Shown here one piece after another: positions 36,205 through 45,122 of a stretch of 64,000 nucleotides of DNA. This DNA comes from Candidatus Kryptonium thompsonii (lineage in GTDB: Bacteria; Bacteroidota; Ignavibacteria; Kryptoniales; Kryptoniaceae). The stretch's first letter is position 1; every line of letters begins with the position of its first letter. The stretch is taken from NCBI GenBank assembly GCA_001442925.1, contig LDXX01000011.1:1-64000 (forward strand). The letters are read 5' to 3'. Both the position numbers and the translations under genes were made by a program. The notes under the pieces are model-generated. The model made no database searches. It saw nothing but the letters and a program-made list of their open reading frames with translations, and had not been told where the DNA came from.

Positions 36205-37311
36205 ATGCCTTCTCAAATTGAAAAGCGAGATGAATTTTACCTCGCAAGATGTATTCAACTTGCGTTGAAAGGTAAAGGTTATGTCAGCCCTAATCCAATG
36301 GTTGGATGCGTAATTGTCAAAGATAACAAAATCATCGGTGAAGGGTATCACGCAAAATATGGGGAAGAACATGCCGAAGTAAATGCGATAAAGAACGCCA
36401 CTGAAAGCGTTGAAGGTGCAACTTTATATGTCAACCTTGAGCCATGCGTCCATTACGGAAAGACACCACCTTGTGTTGACTTGATCATCGAATCAAAAAT
36501 TAAGAAAGTTGTAATTGGAACTCTTGATCCAAATCCACTCGTAAACGGAAAGGGGGTTGAAAAGCTTAAGAAAGCGGGGATTGAAGTTAAGGTTGGAGTT
36601 TTTGAAGAGGAATCAAAAAAATTAAACGAAGCATTTTTCAAATATATAACTCAAAAGATTCCATTTGTAGCTCTTAAAATTGCCCAAACAATAGATGGAA
36701 AAATCGCTGATATCGAAGGAAACTCAAAATGGATAACATGTGAACAATCACTTCACTTTGTTCATCAATTAAGAAGTGAATATGACGCCGTTTTAATAGG
36801 CAGTCGCACCGCAAGGCTTGACAATCCAAATCTCACCGTTAGACTCGTTGAAGGCAGAAATCCCTACAGAGTTATACTTGACTCCGCCCTTAGCTTACCA
36901 CTTGAGTTAAATGTATTCTCGGATAAGTTCACAGATAAAACCATCGTCTTTACTTCGGTAAATTCGCTTAAAGCAAAAAAGGAAAAAATCGAAAAACTCA
37001 ATTCACTTGGGATAGAAGTTTTAACCGCAAAATCAATGAGAAGAAAACTTGATTTAAAAGATGTGCTTGAAAAACTTGCACAGAAAGGAATAACTTCAGT
37101 TCTTGTTGAAGGTGGTGGGAAAATTTTCACTGAGTTTATAAAACAAAAACTTGCTGATAAGGTCTTTGTTTTCATCGCTCCCAAAATTCTTGGTAAAGGG
37201 ATCCAAAGTATAAGCGATGTTGGAATAAAGTCAATTCGAGATATAATAACCTTGAAGGAAATCTCGGTTCAAAGCTTCGGGGATGATGTTTTAATAACAG
37301 GCTATCTTTAA
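36205..37311 (+). CDS. ribD: Bifunctional riboflavin biosynthesis deaminase/reductase RibD
   Basis: RibD deaminates and then reduces the pyrimidine intermediate of riboflavin synthesis. The 368-residue protein has an N-terminal zinc deaminase domain (about 10-150) with HAEVNAI and the PCVHYGKTPPC zinc-cysteine motif, and a C-terminal reductase domain (about 150-368) with ALKIAQTIDGKIAD and VEGGGKIFTEFI. The intact copy is full length. Its last 4 bases overlap the convergent PAP2 gene. Confidence 0.95.
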   Translation: MPSQIEKRDEFYLARCIQLALKGKGYVSPNPMVGCVIVKDNKIIGEGYHAKYGEEHAEVNAIKNATESVEGATLYVNLEPCVHYGKTPPCVDLIIESKIKKVVIGTLDPNPLVNGKGVEKLKKAGIEVKVGVFEEESKKLNEAFFKYITQKIPFVALKIAQTIDGKIADIEGNSKWITCEQSLHFVHQLRSEYDAVLIGSRTARLDNPNLTVRLVEGRNPYRVILDSALSLPLELNVFSDKFTDKTIVFTSVNSLKAKKEKIEKLNSLGIEVLTAKSMRRKLDLKDVLEKLAQKGITSVLVEGGGKIFTEFIKQKLADKVFVFIAPKILGKGIQSISDVGIKSIRDIITLKEISVQSFGDDVLITGYL

Positions 37312-38054
37312 TGTTGTTTATGAGCATTAACAATATAAACTCCCGTAAAATATCCAATAGCAGAGCCAAGGAAAACATCCGAAAACCAATGCTGATTGTT
37401 ATAGACACGAGCAAGCGCAGTCAAAACAGCTGGGGTATAAATTAAAAATTTGATAAATTTACTCTCAAATTTTGAAGCTATTACCGTTGAAACAGCAAAG
37501 CTCAAGGTTGCATGTCCTGACGGTAATGAATAAAATTTATTCCCACCGAAACTAAATGGATGAAATTTAAATTTTTCTCCGCTTACATATGGTCTCTCTC
37601 TACCAAAAGCAATTTTTAAACATGTCGTCACAAACCCAGATAAAGCACCAGCTTCAAAAACCATAAGCCCTGTTTCCCTGATTTTGTCATTTCCCGATAA
37701 AATTCCCGAAGAGTATAATGTTCCCCCTATTAAACCCCACATCCATACAGTTCCATAATAATTATCGATCTTCATCGCAGTTTTAAATGTGGCATTGTCA
37801 ATTTTTTGAAAGTCTTTGTTAAAATGGTCGAAATTAAAAAGAAAAATTGTCCCAGCTCCTACAATGGATACACGAATGATATCCTTATTATCAAATCTTA
37901 ACGGAGAAGATAGATAATTCACAGAATTCTTTGCGAAAATCTTAACATCATAATTCAATTTATCAAGCAAATTTTGAGATGAAGAAATCCCAAGCAAAAG
38001 TTGAAGATGTAAAATTAACGAAAAAATCAAAATTAAAATTTTTCTCAGCCTCAT
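37308..38054 (-). CDS. PAP2-family membrane-associated phosphatase
   Basis: The 248-residue protein has an N-terminal signal or membrane segment and the three phosphatase motifs: KIAFGRERPY, SLPSGHATLSFA and ARVYNNQHWFSDVFLG. These give the Lys-Arg, Ser-Gly-His and His-Asp residues for catalysis. Family members dephosphorylate lipid phosphates such as undecaprenyl or phosphatidylglycerol phosphate; the substrate is not evident. It is divergent from the TPR lipoprotein gene. Confidence 0.9.
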   Translation of the reverse strand: MRLRKILILIFSLILHLQLLLGISSSQNLLDKLNYDVKIFAKNSVNYLSSPLRFDNKDIIRVSIVGAGTIFLFNFDHFNKDFQKIDNATFKTAMKIDNYYGTVWMWGLIGGTLYSSGILSGNDKIRETGLMVFEAGALSGFVTTCLKIAFGRERPYVSGEKFKFHPFSFGGNKFYSLPSGHATLSFAVSTVIASKFESKFIKFLIYTPAVLTALARVYNNQHWFSDVFLGSAIGYFTGVYIVNAHKQH

Positions 38055-38071
38055 TTTTTACCTGCCTTTAT

Positions 38072-38100
38072 TTGACTTTTACCTTCACCGAGTTTAAATT
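38072..38100 (+). promoter_or_regulatory. Promoter for the TPR lipoprotein gene
   Basis: TTGACT (38072-38077) and TAAATT (38095-38100) are 17 bases apart, with the ATG at 38127. Confidence 0.65.
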
Positions 38101-38126
38101 TTATCAAAAAACAAAAGCACAAAGAG

Positions 38127-38591
38127 ATGAAAATTAAGAACCTTATCTTAGTCGTCCTTCTGCTCCTAACAAGTTGCAGTAAAAAAGAAGACATATCCTT
38201 GCTTGAAAGAGCCGACAAGGAATATCAAAAGAAGAACTTAAAAACAGCAATTGAGCTTTACAATAACTTCGTCCAAAAATATCCTCAAAATTTAAAATCA
38301 GCCGAAGCGCTTTTCAAACTTTCACAGATTTATTTAAGCGAACTTCGCATGCCAAAAGAAGCGATAAAATTCTTAGAACAAATCATTCAAAATTATCCGA
38401 ACACGAAGGAAGCGATGAACGCCCTCTTCATGCTTGGTTTCATCCATGCCAATGAAATCCACAATTACGAAAAGGCAAAGGAATACTATCAAAAATTCCT
38501 TGAGTTATATCCGAACTCCGAGCTTGCAGTGTCTGCGAAATTTGAACTTGAAAATCTTGGCAAAGAACCGCAAAAAATCATAACCAAGTAA
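38127..38591 (+). CDS. Tetratricopeptide lipoprotein, BamD/YbgF-like
   Basis: The 154-residue protein has a lipobox ending at about Cys17 (LLTSC) followed by three TPR-like helical pairs (LERADKEYQKKNLKTAIELYNN; AEALFKLSQIYLSEL; AMNALFMLGFIHANE; YEKAKEYYQKFLELYPNSE). Such outer-membrane or periplasmic TPR lipoproteins act as scaffolds, for example in barrel assembly or envelope maintenance. At this length it is shorter than BamD. The stop codon is 3 bases from the convergent bshC stop. Confidence 0.8.
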   Translation: MKIKNLILVVLLLLTSCSKKEDISLLERADKEYQKKNLKTAIELYNNFVQKYPQNLKSAEALFKLSQIYLSELRMPKEAIKFLEQIIQNYPNTKEAMNALFMLGFIHANEIHNYEKAKEYYQKFLELYPNSELAVSAKFELENLGKEPQKIITK

Positions 38592-38594
38592 ACC

Positions 38595-40238
38595 TCACAG
38601 ATAAAGTATCTGGTGATTAAACTCGAACATCTCAAGATCATCAAACAGTCTATTTATTAAACTTGGTCCATATTTGTTGAGAAAATAGGTTATATTTAAA
38701 ACTCTTTCTTGGAGTTCATCCTCAGGGAGCAAGTTAAGTTTTAGCTTTTCAATCTGCTTTGCTACAATTTCGTTTCGTTTTTGATTCATGTTTATCGTTT
38801 TTTCATAGATGCTATTTATGTGATAAAGAATTTTACTGCTCGAGTTATCAACGGCTCCACCAAGCGATGGTTCTATATTAGAAACGAAATCTTTGATCTC
38901 CCCAAGAAGTGATTCAATCCTCGATCTTACGGTATGGAAAAATCCATCGATGTCAACATCTAAACTCTCAGCCGTAATCTTCTTCGCAACAGACGGAAAA
39001 TCGGAAAAAATCTCATGAATATTAATGTTGTATTTCTCTAAAACCTTTCTAACCTTTGGTTCAATTAGAGTTGCACTTATCCTTGGGAAAATGACAGGCA
39101 TTGGAACTCCGAAGTAAACATAGGCAGGTTTAAGTTGTGCGAAGTAAGCAATTTCAGATGGACCCGCAATGTAAGAAATCGTCGGTAAAAGCGTATCTTG
39201 ACATATTGGCCTTAAGATTACATTGGGGCTCAACGCCTGCGGATTTGTCTCAAGTATATGTTTAAGTTCCCCCTTGCTAAATTTAAACCTCACACCCTTC
39301 AATCTGAACATTCCTTCTTCATCGGCTGGTTCAATTGGATACCGCCCACCCCTGTAAAGTAAAAATAAATTAATAGCTCTGGGTTTAGCTTGAGCATGAT
39401 AATTTCTTTTCTCAAGTTCAGCGCTTACATCAATTATTCGATTGGAAAGTTTCGGGTGCTCATCTATCTCTTTTTCAAAAACGGGTGTGAGAAGTTTCTT
39501 TAAATTAGCATCGTTTGGGTTCAAAAAGATCAGACCGAAATTTTTGAAAAGCTCACCAACATATCTTGCGAACGCCTCAACAAAGCTAATATCTTTTTGA
39601 TACGCCGAGTTAACAAGGCTTAAAACAGCTTCTTTAAACTCGCTGTCTTGAAGTTCATCTTTAAGTTTTTGTAAAACATTTTCGATCCCGTCATCAAATT
39701 TGATTTCTCCAACAGGACCATAATTTTCCTTAAACCCATCGGCAGGGACAAATTCAACCTTAATTAGTTCGTTATTTGCATTAAAAATTTTAGCATGGTT
39801 TGCTTCAAAGAAATCATGATCTTCACTTTCAAGATAAAAAACTGGCACAAAATTATAATCGGGAAATTTTTCGGACAAAAAGTGAGAAAGTTTTATCGCC
39901 GTTATAATCTTATAAATCGTGTAAAGTGGACCTGAGAGAAATCCAACTTGTTGCCCTGTGACCACCGCAAGGGTGTTATCACGAGAAAGAAGTTCAAGAT
40001 TTTCACTGGCGTAATGATTTCCATAAGAGAAGTTTTGCCTCTTTAAAACTTGGACAACTTCCCCCCTATTTTTGTAATTCTTCAAAACCGTTTCAATTAA
40101 ACTAGGCAAATTATCAAAATCGTTAAAATCATGGTTGTAAAACTCTTTAACGCTCTTAAAGTTATAGATATAATCAATGAACAAAAGCGTCAATCCGCCA
40201 TAATTTGGAAAAAGATAGCGAAAATTTACAGGTTGCAT
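38595..40238 (-). CDS. bshC: Putative bacillithiol synthesis cysteine-adding enzyme BshC
   Basis: BshC is thought to attach cysteine to glucosaminyl-malate, the last step of bacillithiol synthesis. The frame is open from 40277, but that start would overlap upstream coding sequence. The ATG at 40238 (MQPVNFRYLFPNYGGL) aligns better with the usual family start and gives 547 residues. Diagnostic segments are VVTGQQVGFLSGPLYTIYKI, VFYLESEDHDFFE, PEIAYFAQLKP-type sequence (here SEIAYFAQLKPAYVYFGVP) and a C-terminal coiled coil. bshA and bshB are not in the window. Confidence 0.9.
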   Translation of the reverse strand: MQPVNFRYLFPNYGGLTLLFIDYIYNFKSVKEFYNHDFNDFDNLPSLIETVLKNYKNRGEVVQVLKRQNFSYGNHYASENLELLSRDNTLAVVTGQQVGFLSGPLYTIYKIITAIKLSHFLSEKFPDYNFVPVFYLESEDHDFFEANHAKIFNANNELIKVEFVPADGFKENYGPVGEIKFDDGIENVLQKLKDELQDSEFKEAVLSLVNSAYQKDISFVEAFARYVGELFKNFGLIFLNPNDANLKKLLTPVFEKEIDEHPKLSNRIIDVSAELEKRNYHAQAKPRAINLFLLYRGGRYPIEPADEEGMFRLKGVRFKFSKGELKHILETNPQALSPNVILRPICQDTLLPTISYIAGPSEIAYFAQLKPAYVYFGVPMPVIFPRISATLIEPKVRKVLEKYNINIHEIFSDFPSVAKKITAESLDVDIDGFFHTVRSRIESLLGEIKDFVSNIEPSLGGAVDNSSSKILYHINSIYEKTINMNQKRNEIVAKQIEKLKLNLLPEDELQERVLNITYFLNKYGPSLINRLFDDLEMFEFNHQILYL

Positions 40239-40260
40239 TGTTTTAAATTTATATTTGATT

Positions 40261-41622
40261 TCAAATTTCCTCGACAATTATTTCAGGTTTAACAAGCTCC
40301 TTTGGTATCAGCGTTGGCCAATACGCAATGACTTCGCTTGGATGTGGGCGACCACCACCAAAACCAGTCACGCCAGGAGGACCTGTCAATATCAAAGCTG
40401 GCACCTCACGACCAAATCTATCAACAGCTTCAAAACTTTTACCACGAACAGCAATTCTTAACACAACTTCGTTTGGTTCTTCAATCTTATGCGCAAGAGG
40501 ACCATGGCATGAATTATAACCAAGAAATTCTGTATGTATCTCTTCAAACTCAAGTCCGAGATCCTTCAACCTCGCCCTTATTATTTCATCCGCCTTTTTT
40601 GCCTTCTCGAGGGCATCAGGCCATGAATATGTCAAAGTTCCAACAGCCATGTAACCATCGAAATAAGACATCGAAACTTTATAAAATTTGGTTGGTGGTT
40701 TTCCCTTAACACCGTAAACTCTAACTCTATCTTTCCCTACCTGTTCAAGTTTTATCGTTGTAAAATCAGCAATAACTTCGGGGGTTATGTAGTTCGTCGG
40801 GTCGCCAATTTCATATACAAGCTGTTCTGTGACACTTTGAACGGTTACAAGTCCACCTGTGTTTTCATGCTTCGTTATGATGATCTCCCCGTTCGGATAA
40901 GCCTCGGCGATTGGAAAACCAATATGAGCCATATCCGGGACGGAGCGCCAATCATATGAAAAATTACCACCGGTTGCTTGAGCTCCACACTCAAGTATAT
41001 GACCTGCGACTATTCCACTGGCAAGCTTGTCATAGTCAGTTTCGCTCCACCCGAATTCATAAATCATCGGTGCAAGCGTGATACCTGTATCAGTTACCCT
41101 TCCAGTAATTACAATTTGAGCGCCCTGTTTTAAAGCCTCAGCGACCGGAAAAGCGCCGAAATAAACATTTGCGCTTGTTATTCTGTCACGGATCTTTTCA
41201 ATTGGTTCACCCGTGTCCATATTTTTGAAGTCAACGCCCATCTTGATGAAATCATCAATTTTATCAAGTATGTCATCCCCAAACACAACTCCTATTTTTA
41301 AGCCCCTTATCCCAAGCTTTTGTGCAACTTTAAAAATTACATCTCTACATGCGATTGGGTTAACACCTCCGCCGTTCGTTATAACCTTAATGTTTTTCTC
41401 AACAATTATCGGCAAAATTCTTTCCATCAAATTTACAAAATCACGAGCATAGCCAAGGTTTGGATCTTTTTTCTTTTGCTTCTGCAAGATCGACATTGTG
41501 ACCTCAGCAAGATAATCCATCACAAGATAATCCACAGGTCCTTTTGTGACCTGATGGACTGGGGCTTCAAGCCAATCCCCCCAAAATCCCTGCCCCGATG
41601 CGATTCTTATTTTTTCCTTCAT
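40261..41622 (-). CDS. AtuA/DUF1446-family protein
   Basis: The 453-residue protein matches the AtuA (acyclic terpene utilisation)/DUF1446 family: IRIASGQGFWGDWLEAP at the start, DYLVMDYLAEVTM, VITNGGGVNPIAC near 79-91, ITGRVTDTGITLAPMIYEFGW and GHILECGAQATGGNFSYDW. Some members occur in acyl-CoA carboxylase gene clusters for terpenoid or branched-chain degradation, but the biochemical role is not settled. Here it lies with a prenyltransferase and an acyl-CoA mutase on the same strand, which fits acyl-CoA metabolism loosely. The stop is 22 bases before the bshC start chosen here. Confidence 0.85.
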   Translation of the reverse strand: MKEKIRIASGQGFWGDWLEAPVHQVTKGPVDYLVMDYLAEVTMSILQKQKKKDPNLGYARDFVNLMERILPIIVEKNIKVITNGGGVNPIACRDVIFKVAQKLGIRGLKIGVVFGDDILDKIDDFIKMGVDFKNMDTGEPIEKIRDRITSANVYFGAFPVAEALKQGAQIVITGRVTDTGITLAPMIYEFGWSETDYDKLASGIVAGHILECGAQATGGNFSYDWRSVPDMAHIGFPIAEAYPNGEIIITKHENTGGLVTVQSVTEQLVYEIGDPTNYITPEVIADFTTIKLEQVGKDRVRVYGVKGKPPTKFYKVSMSYFDGYMAVGTLTYSWPDALEKAKKADEIIRARLKDLGLEFEEIHTEFLGYNSCHGPLAHKIEEPNEVVLRIAVRGKSFEAVDRFGREVPALILTGPPGVTGFGGGRPHPSEVIAYWPTLIPKELVKPEIIVEEI

Positions 41623-41641
41623 TTCACCAATGTTAATTTCT

Positions 41642-42604
41642 TTAAAATTCTATCCCCAAAAATTTAAGGATCTGCCAACGGTAAATTATGACTATGCAAG
41701 CAATAAGCCACAGAAAGATGTTAGCAATTATGCCAATATCGCCCAAAATCACATCTGTTGGATTTTCCCCGCTTTTCTTTTGGTAAATTAAATACATATA
41801 TCTGAAAATCCCGTAAAGAACGAAAACAGTTGTATATATCAACGCTTCGGTTTTAAAAAGGGAAACTGTTCTTTCTGAAATGGTGTAAAGAGCGTAAGAG
41901 ATAACCGCACCACCTGCAGCTATGCCAAGCATTTGATCAGTAAACTTTATGTTGTATTCATCGAGAACTTTCCTTTGCTCAGTTAAGCCTGAATTTGGAT
42001 TTTGAATTGAAAAATAAAGTTCCATTCTTCTTTTTGAAATAGCAAGGAAAAGTGAAAGGAAAAGCGTCGTTATAAAAAGCCACTTTGAAACGACCACATT
42101 AATTGCATATGCTCCCACAAGAACTCTAAACATAAAACCAATCGCTATGACAAAAACATCAACAAGAACGATCTGCTTTAATTTGAAAGAGTAAAGGAGC
42201 ATAAGCAAAAAATAGAGAATGATCAAAAGTCCCGCCTTTAATGGAAGTTGCAAAACTAAAGCGAAACCAACGACAAAAAGCGAAATTGAAAATAGCAAAC
42301 CCTGCCATACCTTAACACGACCAGAAGCAATCGGCCGATTTCTTTTTACGGGATGAGCCCTGTCCGATTCCCTATCAGCGATGTCATTTATCACATAAAT
42401 TGATGAAGCTACCAAAGAAAAGGAAAGAAAGGCTATAAATTCAATTTTTACCTTTTCAAAATCTAACAAATGATGCGAAAAAATAAGCGGAGCAAAGATA
42501 AAGAAATTTTTTAGCCATTGCTTTATCCTTGCAAGCCTAACATAATCAAAAAACAAATCTTTTCCACTCTTTGGTTTGATTTTATCTATCAGCTTGCGTT
42601 TCAA
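41642..42604 (-). CDS. UbiA-family prenyltransferase, decaprenyl-phosphate phosphoribosyltransferase-like
   Basis: The 320-residue membrane protein has about eight hydrophobic segments and the UbiA aspartate motifs NDIADRESDRAHPVKRNRP (residues about 72-90) and a second region around EYNIKFTDQML. The N-terminus (ARIKQWLKNFFIFAPLIFSH) is typical of 5-phosphoribosyl-1-diphosphate:decaprenyl-phosphate transferases, which start synthesis of a polyprenyl-phosphate ribose/arabinose donor. Without the partner epimerase genes nearby this assignment stays at subfamily level. It starts 15 bases after the mutase stop. Confidence 0.82.
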   Translation of the reverse strand: MKRKLIDKIKPKSGKDLFFDYVRLARIKQWLKNFFIFAPLIFSHHLLDFEKVKIEFIAFLSFSLVASSIYVINDIADRESDRAHPVKRNRPIASGRVKVWQGLLFSISLFVVGFALVLQLPLKAGLLIILYFLLMLLYSFKLKQIVLVDVFVIAIGFMFRVLVGAYAINVVVSKWLFITTLFLSLFLAISKRRMELYFSIQNPNSGLTEQRKVLDEYNIKFTDQMLGIAAGGAVISYALYTISERTVSLFKTEALIYTTVFVLYGIFRYMYLIYQKKSGENPTDVILGDIGIIANIFLWLIACIVIIYRWQILKFLGIEF

Positions 42605-42619
42605 TCACAAACTTAACAA

Positions 42620-44302
42620 TCAAAATACAAGTGGTTCTTGATAAACTCCCCAAACCTCCTTCAGCGTGGCTGTCATCTCACCGAGAGTACAATAAGCCCT
42701 CACACAATCAAGTATCTTTGGCATAAGCGGTTGATCCTCTTCAGCAGCTTTTTTAAGCTCAGCAAGCGCTCTCTCCACCTCCGCTTGATTTCTCGTCGCT
42801 CTTACTTCCGCAAGCCTCTTCTTTTGCTTATCCGCTACTTCTGGCGGTATCCTTAGAATTGGAATTTCAACGGGCTCATCCTCAACGAATTCATTTACAC
42901 CGACAATTATTCTTTCCTTTCTGTCAAGTTCCTGTTGATATCTATAAGCTGATTCAGCGATCTCACGCTGGAAGAAACCATCTTCAATTCCTTTTATAAC
43001 ACCTTCAAGCATTGAACCATTTGATGAGTATGCCTCAATTTTTCGGAAATACTTCTCTACTTCCTCTTCAATTTTATTTGTCAGCGATTCAATGTAATAA
43101 CTCCCACCAAGCGGATCAATCACATTTGCCACGCCAATTTCATAAGCTATAATTTGCTGAGTCCTCAAAGCTATCTTCGCAGCTTTTTCGGTTGGGAGAG
43201 CGTAAGTTTCATCCATTGAGTTTGTATGCAGGCTTTGTGTTCCACCAAGAACTGCAGCAAGAGCCTCAAACGCTGTCCTAACGATATTATTTTCTGGCTG
43301 CTGCGCTGTAAGCGAGCATCCAGCTGTTTGAGTATGGAATCTCAACATCCAAGATCTTGGATTTTTCGCTCCGTATCTTTCACGCATATATCTTGCCCAA
43401 ATTCTACGAGCTGCTCTGAACTTGGCAATTTCTTCAAAAAAGTCAAGGTGAGAATTAAAGAAGAAAGACAACCTTGGAGCAAATTCATCAACATCCATTC
43501 CAGCATTAATACATGCTTCAACATATGCAAAACCATCTGCAAGTGTGAAAGCAAGTTCCTGAACAGCAGTTGCCCCGGCTTCACGAATGTGATAACCACT
43601 TATCGAAATCGGGTTCCACTGCGGGACATAATCTTTGGCAAATCTTATGGTGTCAACGATCAACTTAATTGATGGCTCAGGTGGATAAATCCACTCCTTT
43701 TGAGCAATGTATTCCTTCAAAATATCATTTTGGATTGTTCCTCTAAGCTGGTTAAATTTAACGCCCTGTTTTTCCGCCGTAACAAGATACATAGCCCAAA
43801 TCATCGCAGCTGGAGCATTGATTGTCATAGAAGTTGAAACCTGATCAAGGGGTATATCTTTAAAAACGATCTCCATATCTGCAAGCGAACTCACAGATAC
43901 ACCACAGACGCCGACTTCACCTTCAGCCATAGGGTCATCTGCATCTATCCCCATCAAAGTTGGCAGATCAAAAGCAACACTTAAACCCGTTTCCCCGTGT
44001 TTCAGCAAAAACTTAAATCTTTGATTTGTATCCTCGGGTGTCCCAAAGCCCGCAAATTGTCTCATGGTCCATAATCTACCACGGTACATGTTATAATGGA
44101 TTCCCCGGGTGTAGGGATATTCACCCGGAAAACCAAGTTTTTCCATATAATCAAACCCCTCAAGGTCATCAGGGGTGTAAAGCATCTGAACTTCTATATC
44201 GCTAATCGTTGTAAACTTTATCCCGGTTCTCTTCATTGAAGAATTTTCAGCTTTTTCAAGCCACCTCTTCTTTGCCTCACGGATTTTGTCCGTGTTGTTC
44301 AT
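42620..44302 (-). CDS. Acyl-CoA mutase (methylmalonyl-CoA mutase-type) large subunit
   Basis: The family catalyses B12-dependent carbon-skeleton rearrangement, usually methylmalonyl-CoA to succinyl-CoA. I chose the ATG at 44302 because GGAG lies 9 bases upstream, although the frame is open to 44341; this gives 560 residues. Visible substrate-domain motifs are [63 protein letters not shown] and [14 protein letters not shown]. The protein stops after the TIM barrel and linker and lacks the C-terminal cobalamin-binding DxHxxG domain. It therefore needs a separate small subunit, which is not in the window. It has its own promoter at 44351-44378. Confidence 0.92.
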   Translation of the reverse strand: MNNTDKIREAKKRWLEKAENSSMKRTGIKFTTISDIEVQMLYTPDDLEGFDYMEKLGFPGEYPYTRGIHYNMYRGRLWTMRQFAGFGTPEDTNQRFKFLLKHGETGLSVAFDLPTLMGIDADDPMAEGEVGVCGVSVSSLADMEIVFKDIPLDQVSTSMTINAPAAMIWAMYLVTAEKQGVKFNQLRGTIQNDILKEYIAQKEWIYPPEPSIKLIVDTIRFAKDYVPQWNPISISGYHIREAGATAVQELAFTLADGFAYVEACINAGMDVDEFAPRLSFFFNSHLDFFEEIAKFRAARRIWARYMRERYGAKNPRSWMLRFHTQTAGCSLTAQQPENNIVRTAFEALAAVLGGTQSLHTNSMDETYALPTEKAAKIALRTQQIIAYEIGVANVIDPLGGSYYIESLTNKIEEEVEKYFRKIEAYSSNGSMLEGVIKGIEDGFFQREIAESAYRYQQELDRKERIIVGVNEFVEDEPVEIPILRIPPEVADKQKKRLAEVRATRNQAEVERALAELKKAAEEDQPLMPKILDCVRAYCTLGEMTATLKEVWGVYQEPLVF

Positions 44303-44350
44303 GGTGTTGCTCCTTTTTTCTTTTAGTTTTGCAGGTTGCAACTTCTTTTA

Positions 44351-44378
44351 AATTTACATAATTGCCATCCTTTGTCAA
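44351..44378 (-). promoter_or_regulatory. Promoter for the acyl-CoA mutase gene
   Basis: On the minus strand, a consensus TTGACA (44378-44373) and TAAATT (44356-44351) are 16 bases apart, about 50 bases before the ATG at 44302. Confidence 0.6.
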
Positions 44379-44381
44379 AAC

Positions 44382-44915
44382 TTACTTCAGAGAGGAAAGA
44401 ACTTTTTGCAACTCTTCAAAGTGTTTCGGGTCCCTAACATTATAGCGCCAATTTATATAAGCTATTTTCCCATTTTTATCTATGACAAAAATTGTTCGCT
44501 TGTTATATCCAGAAGCCTCATCGTAGGAATCATAAAGCTTTGCAACCTCATGTTTATGATCGCTTAAAAGCTTAAATTGTAAATTCAAATGCTTTGCCCA
44601 TTCATGGTGCGAAAAGACATAATCCCCACTTATTCCGAGAACCTCTGCATCAAGCTTTGAAAGTTCAGCGAAGTTATCCCTAAATGTACACATCTCAGTT
44701 GTGCAACCGCCACTCCAATCAGCTGGGTAGAAAGCAAGAACAATATTTCTTTTCCCGATCAACTCAGACAAGCTAATCCCGCTAAAAACAATCGTGTCCT
44801 TTGTAGCATACGGCAATTTAAAATCAATAGCTTTATCCCCAACTTTTAAAGATTGTGAACTAACATTTAAAAAGAGAAAGATTAATAACAAAGTAAGATA
44901 AATTATCCTGCGCAT
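44382..44915 (-). CDS. Exported peroxiredoxin (AhpC/TSA-Bcp-like)
   Basis: The 177-residue thioredoxin-fold protein has a signal peptide (residues 1-20, ending NVSSQ), so it should act outside the cytoplasm. The peroxidatic cysteine is probably Cys71 in ADWSGGCTTEMC, with Cys76 as a possible nearby resolving residue; the surrounding LAFYPADWSGGCTTE resembles the usual FYPxDxTxxCTxE. Later motifs FVIDKNGKIAYINW support the family. It would reduce peroxides at the envelope. Confidence 0.9.
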   Translation of the reverse strand: MRRIIYLTLLLIFLFLNVSSQSLKVGDKAIDFKLPYATKDTIVFSGISLSELIGKRNIVLAFYPADWSGGCTTEMCTFRDNFAELSKLDAEVLGISGDYVFSHHEWAKHLNLQFKLLSDHKHEVAKLYDSYDEASGYNKRTIFVIDKNGKIAYINWRYNVRDPKHFEELQKVLSSLK

Positions 44916-44939
44916 AAGCCTTATCCTTTTTTGGTTTTA

Positions 44940-44969
44940 AATTTACATTTTTTCTTAGATAAGTTTCAA
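44940..44969 (-). promoter_or_regulatory. Possible promoter for the peroxiredoxin gene
   Basis: On the minus strand, TTGAAA (44969-44964) and TAAATT (44945-44940) are 18 bases apart, about 25 bases before the ATG. Confidence 0.45.
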
Positions 44970-45070
44970 CCTTCACATTATCAATCTATCCGACCGACAA
45001 TGTCAAAATCACGGCAAAGTTTCAAAAAGACAATTTTATTTATCTCAAGCGGACCTATCAAAAAATTTAC

Positions 45071-45099
45071 TTGAATAATTTCAATAAAAAATTTATCTT
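45071..45099 (+). promoter_or_regulatory. Possible promoter for the beta-lactamase-like gene
   Basis: TTGAAT (45071-45076) and TATCTT (45094-45099) are 17 bases apart. The region is very AT-rich, which lowers confidence. Transcription would start near 45106, inside the palindrome at 45098-45122. Confidence 0.4.
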
Positions 45100-45122
45100 T
45101 TCAAAAAACGCCTTTTTGAAAA
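45098..45122 (+). promoter_or_regulatory. Perfect 10-bp inverted repeat over the start of the beta-lactamase-like gene
   Basis: Arms TTTTCAAAAA (45098-45107) and TTTTTGAAAA (45113-45122) flank a 5-base centre. It spans the predicted transcription start and touches the ATG at 45122. It could be an operator or, if transcribed, a start-blocking hairpin. No T-tract follows, so it is not a terminator. Confidence 0.45.

Larger units (their letters stand above)
35206..36275 (+). repeat. Diverged tandem duplication: lipoprotein gene plus ribD 5' end
   Basis: Unit 1 (about 35206-35705) and unit 2 (about 35783-36275) each contain a homologous small-protein gene followed 2 bases after its stop by a homologous ribD start. 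The copies have drifted considerably but keep gene order and spacing. Confidence 0.7.

Noticed and set aside
45071-45121. TTG start giving a 17-residue longer beta-lactamase-like protein
   Set aside because: The extension places positive and aromatic residues before the lipoprotein signal, and the TTG coincides with a -35-like box. The ATG at 45122 gives a normal lipobox.
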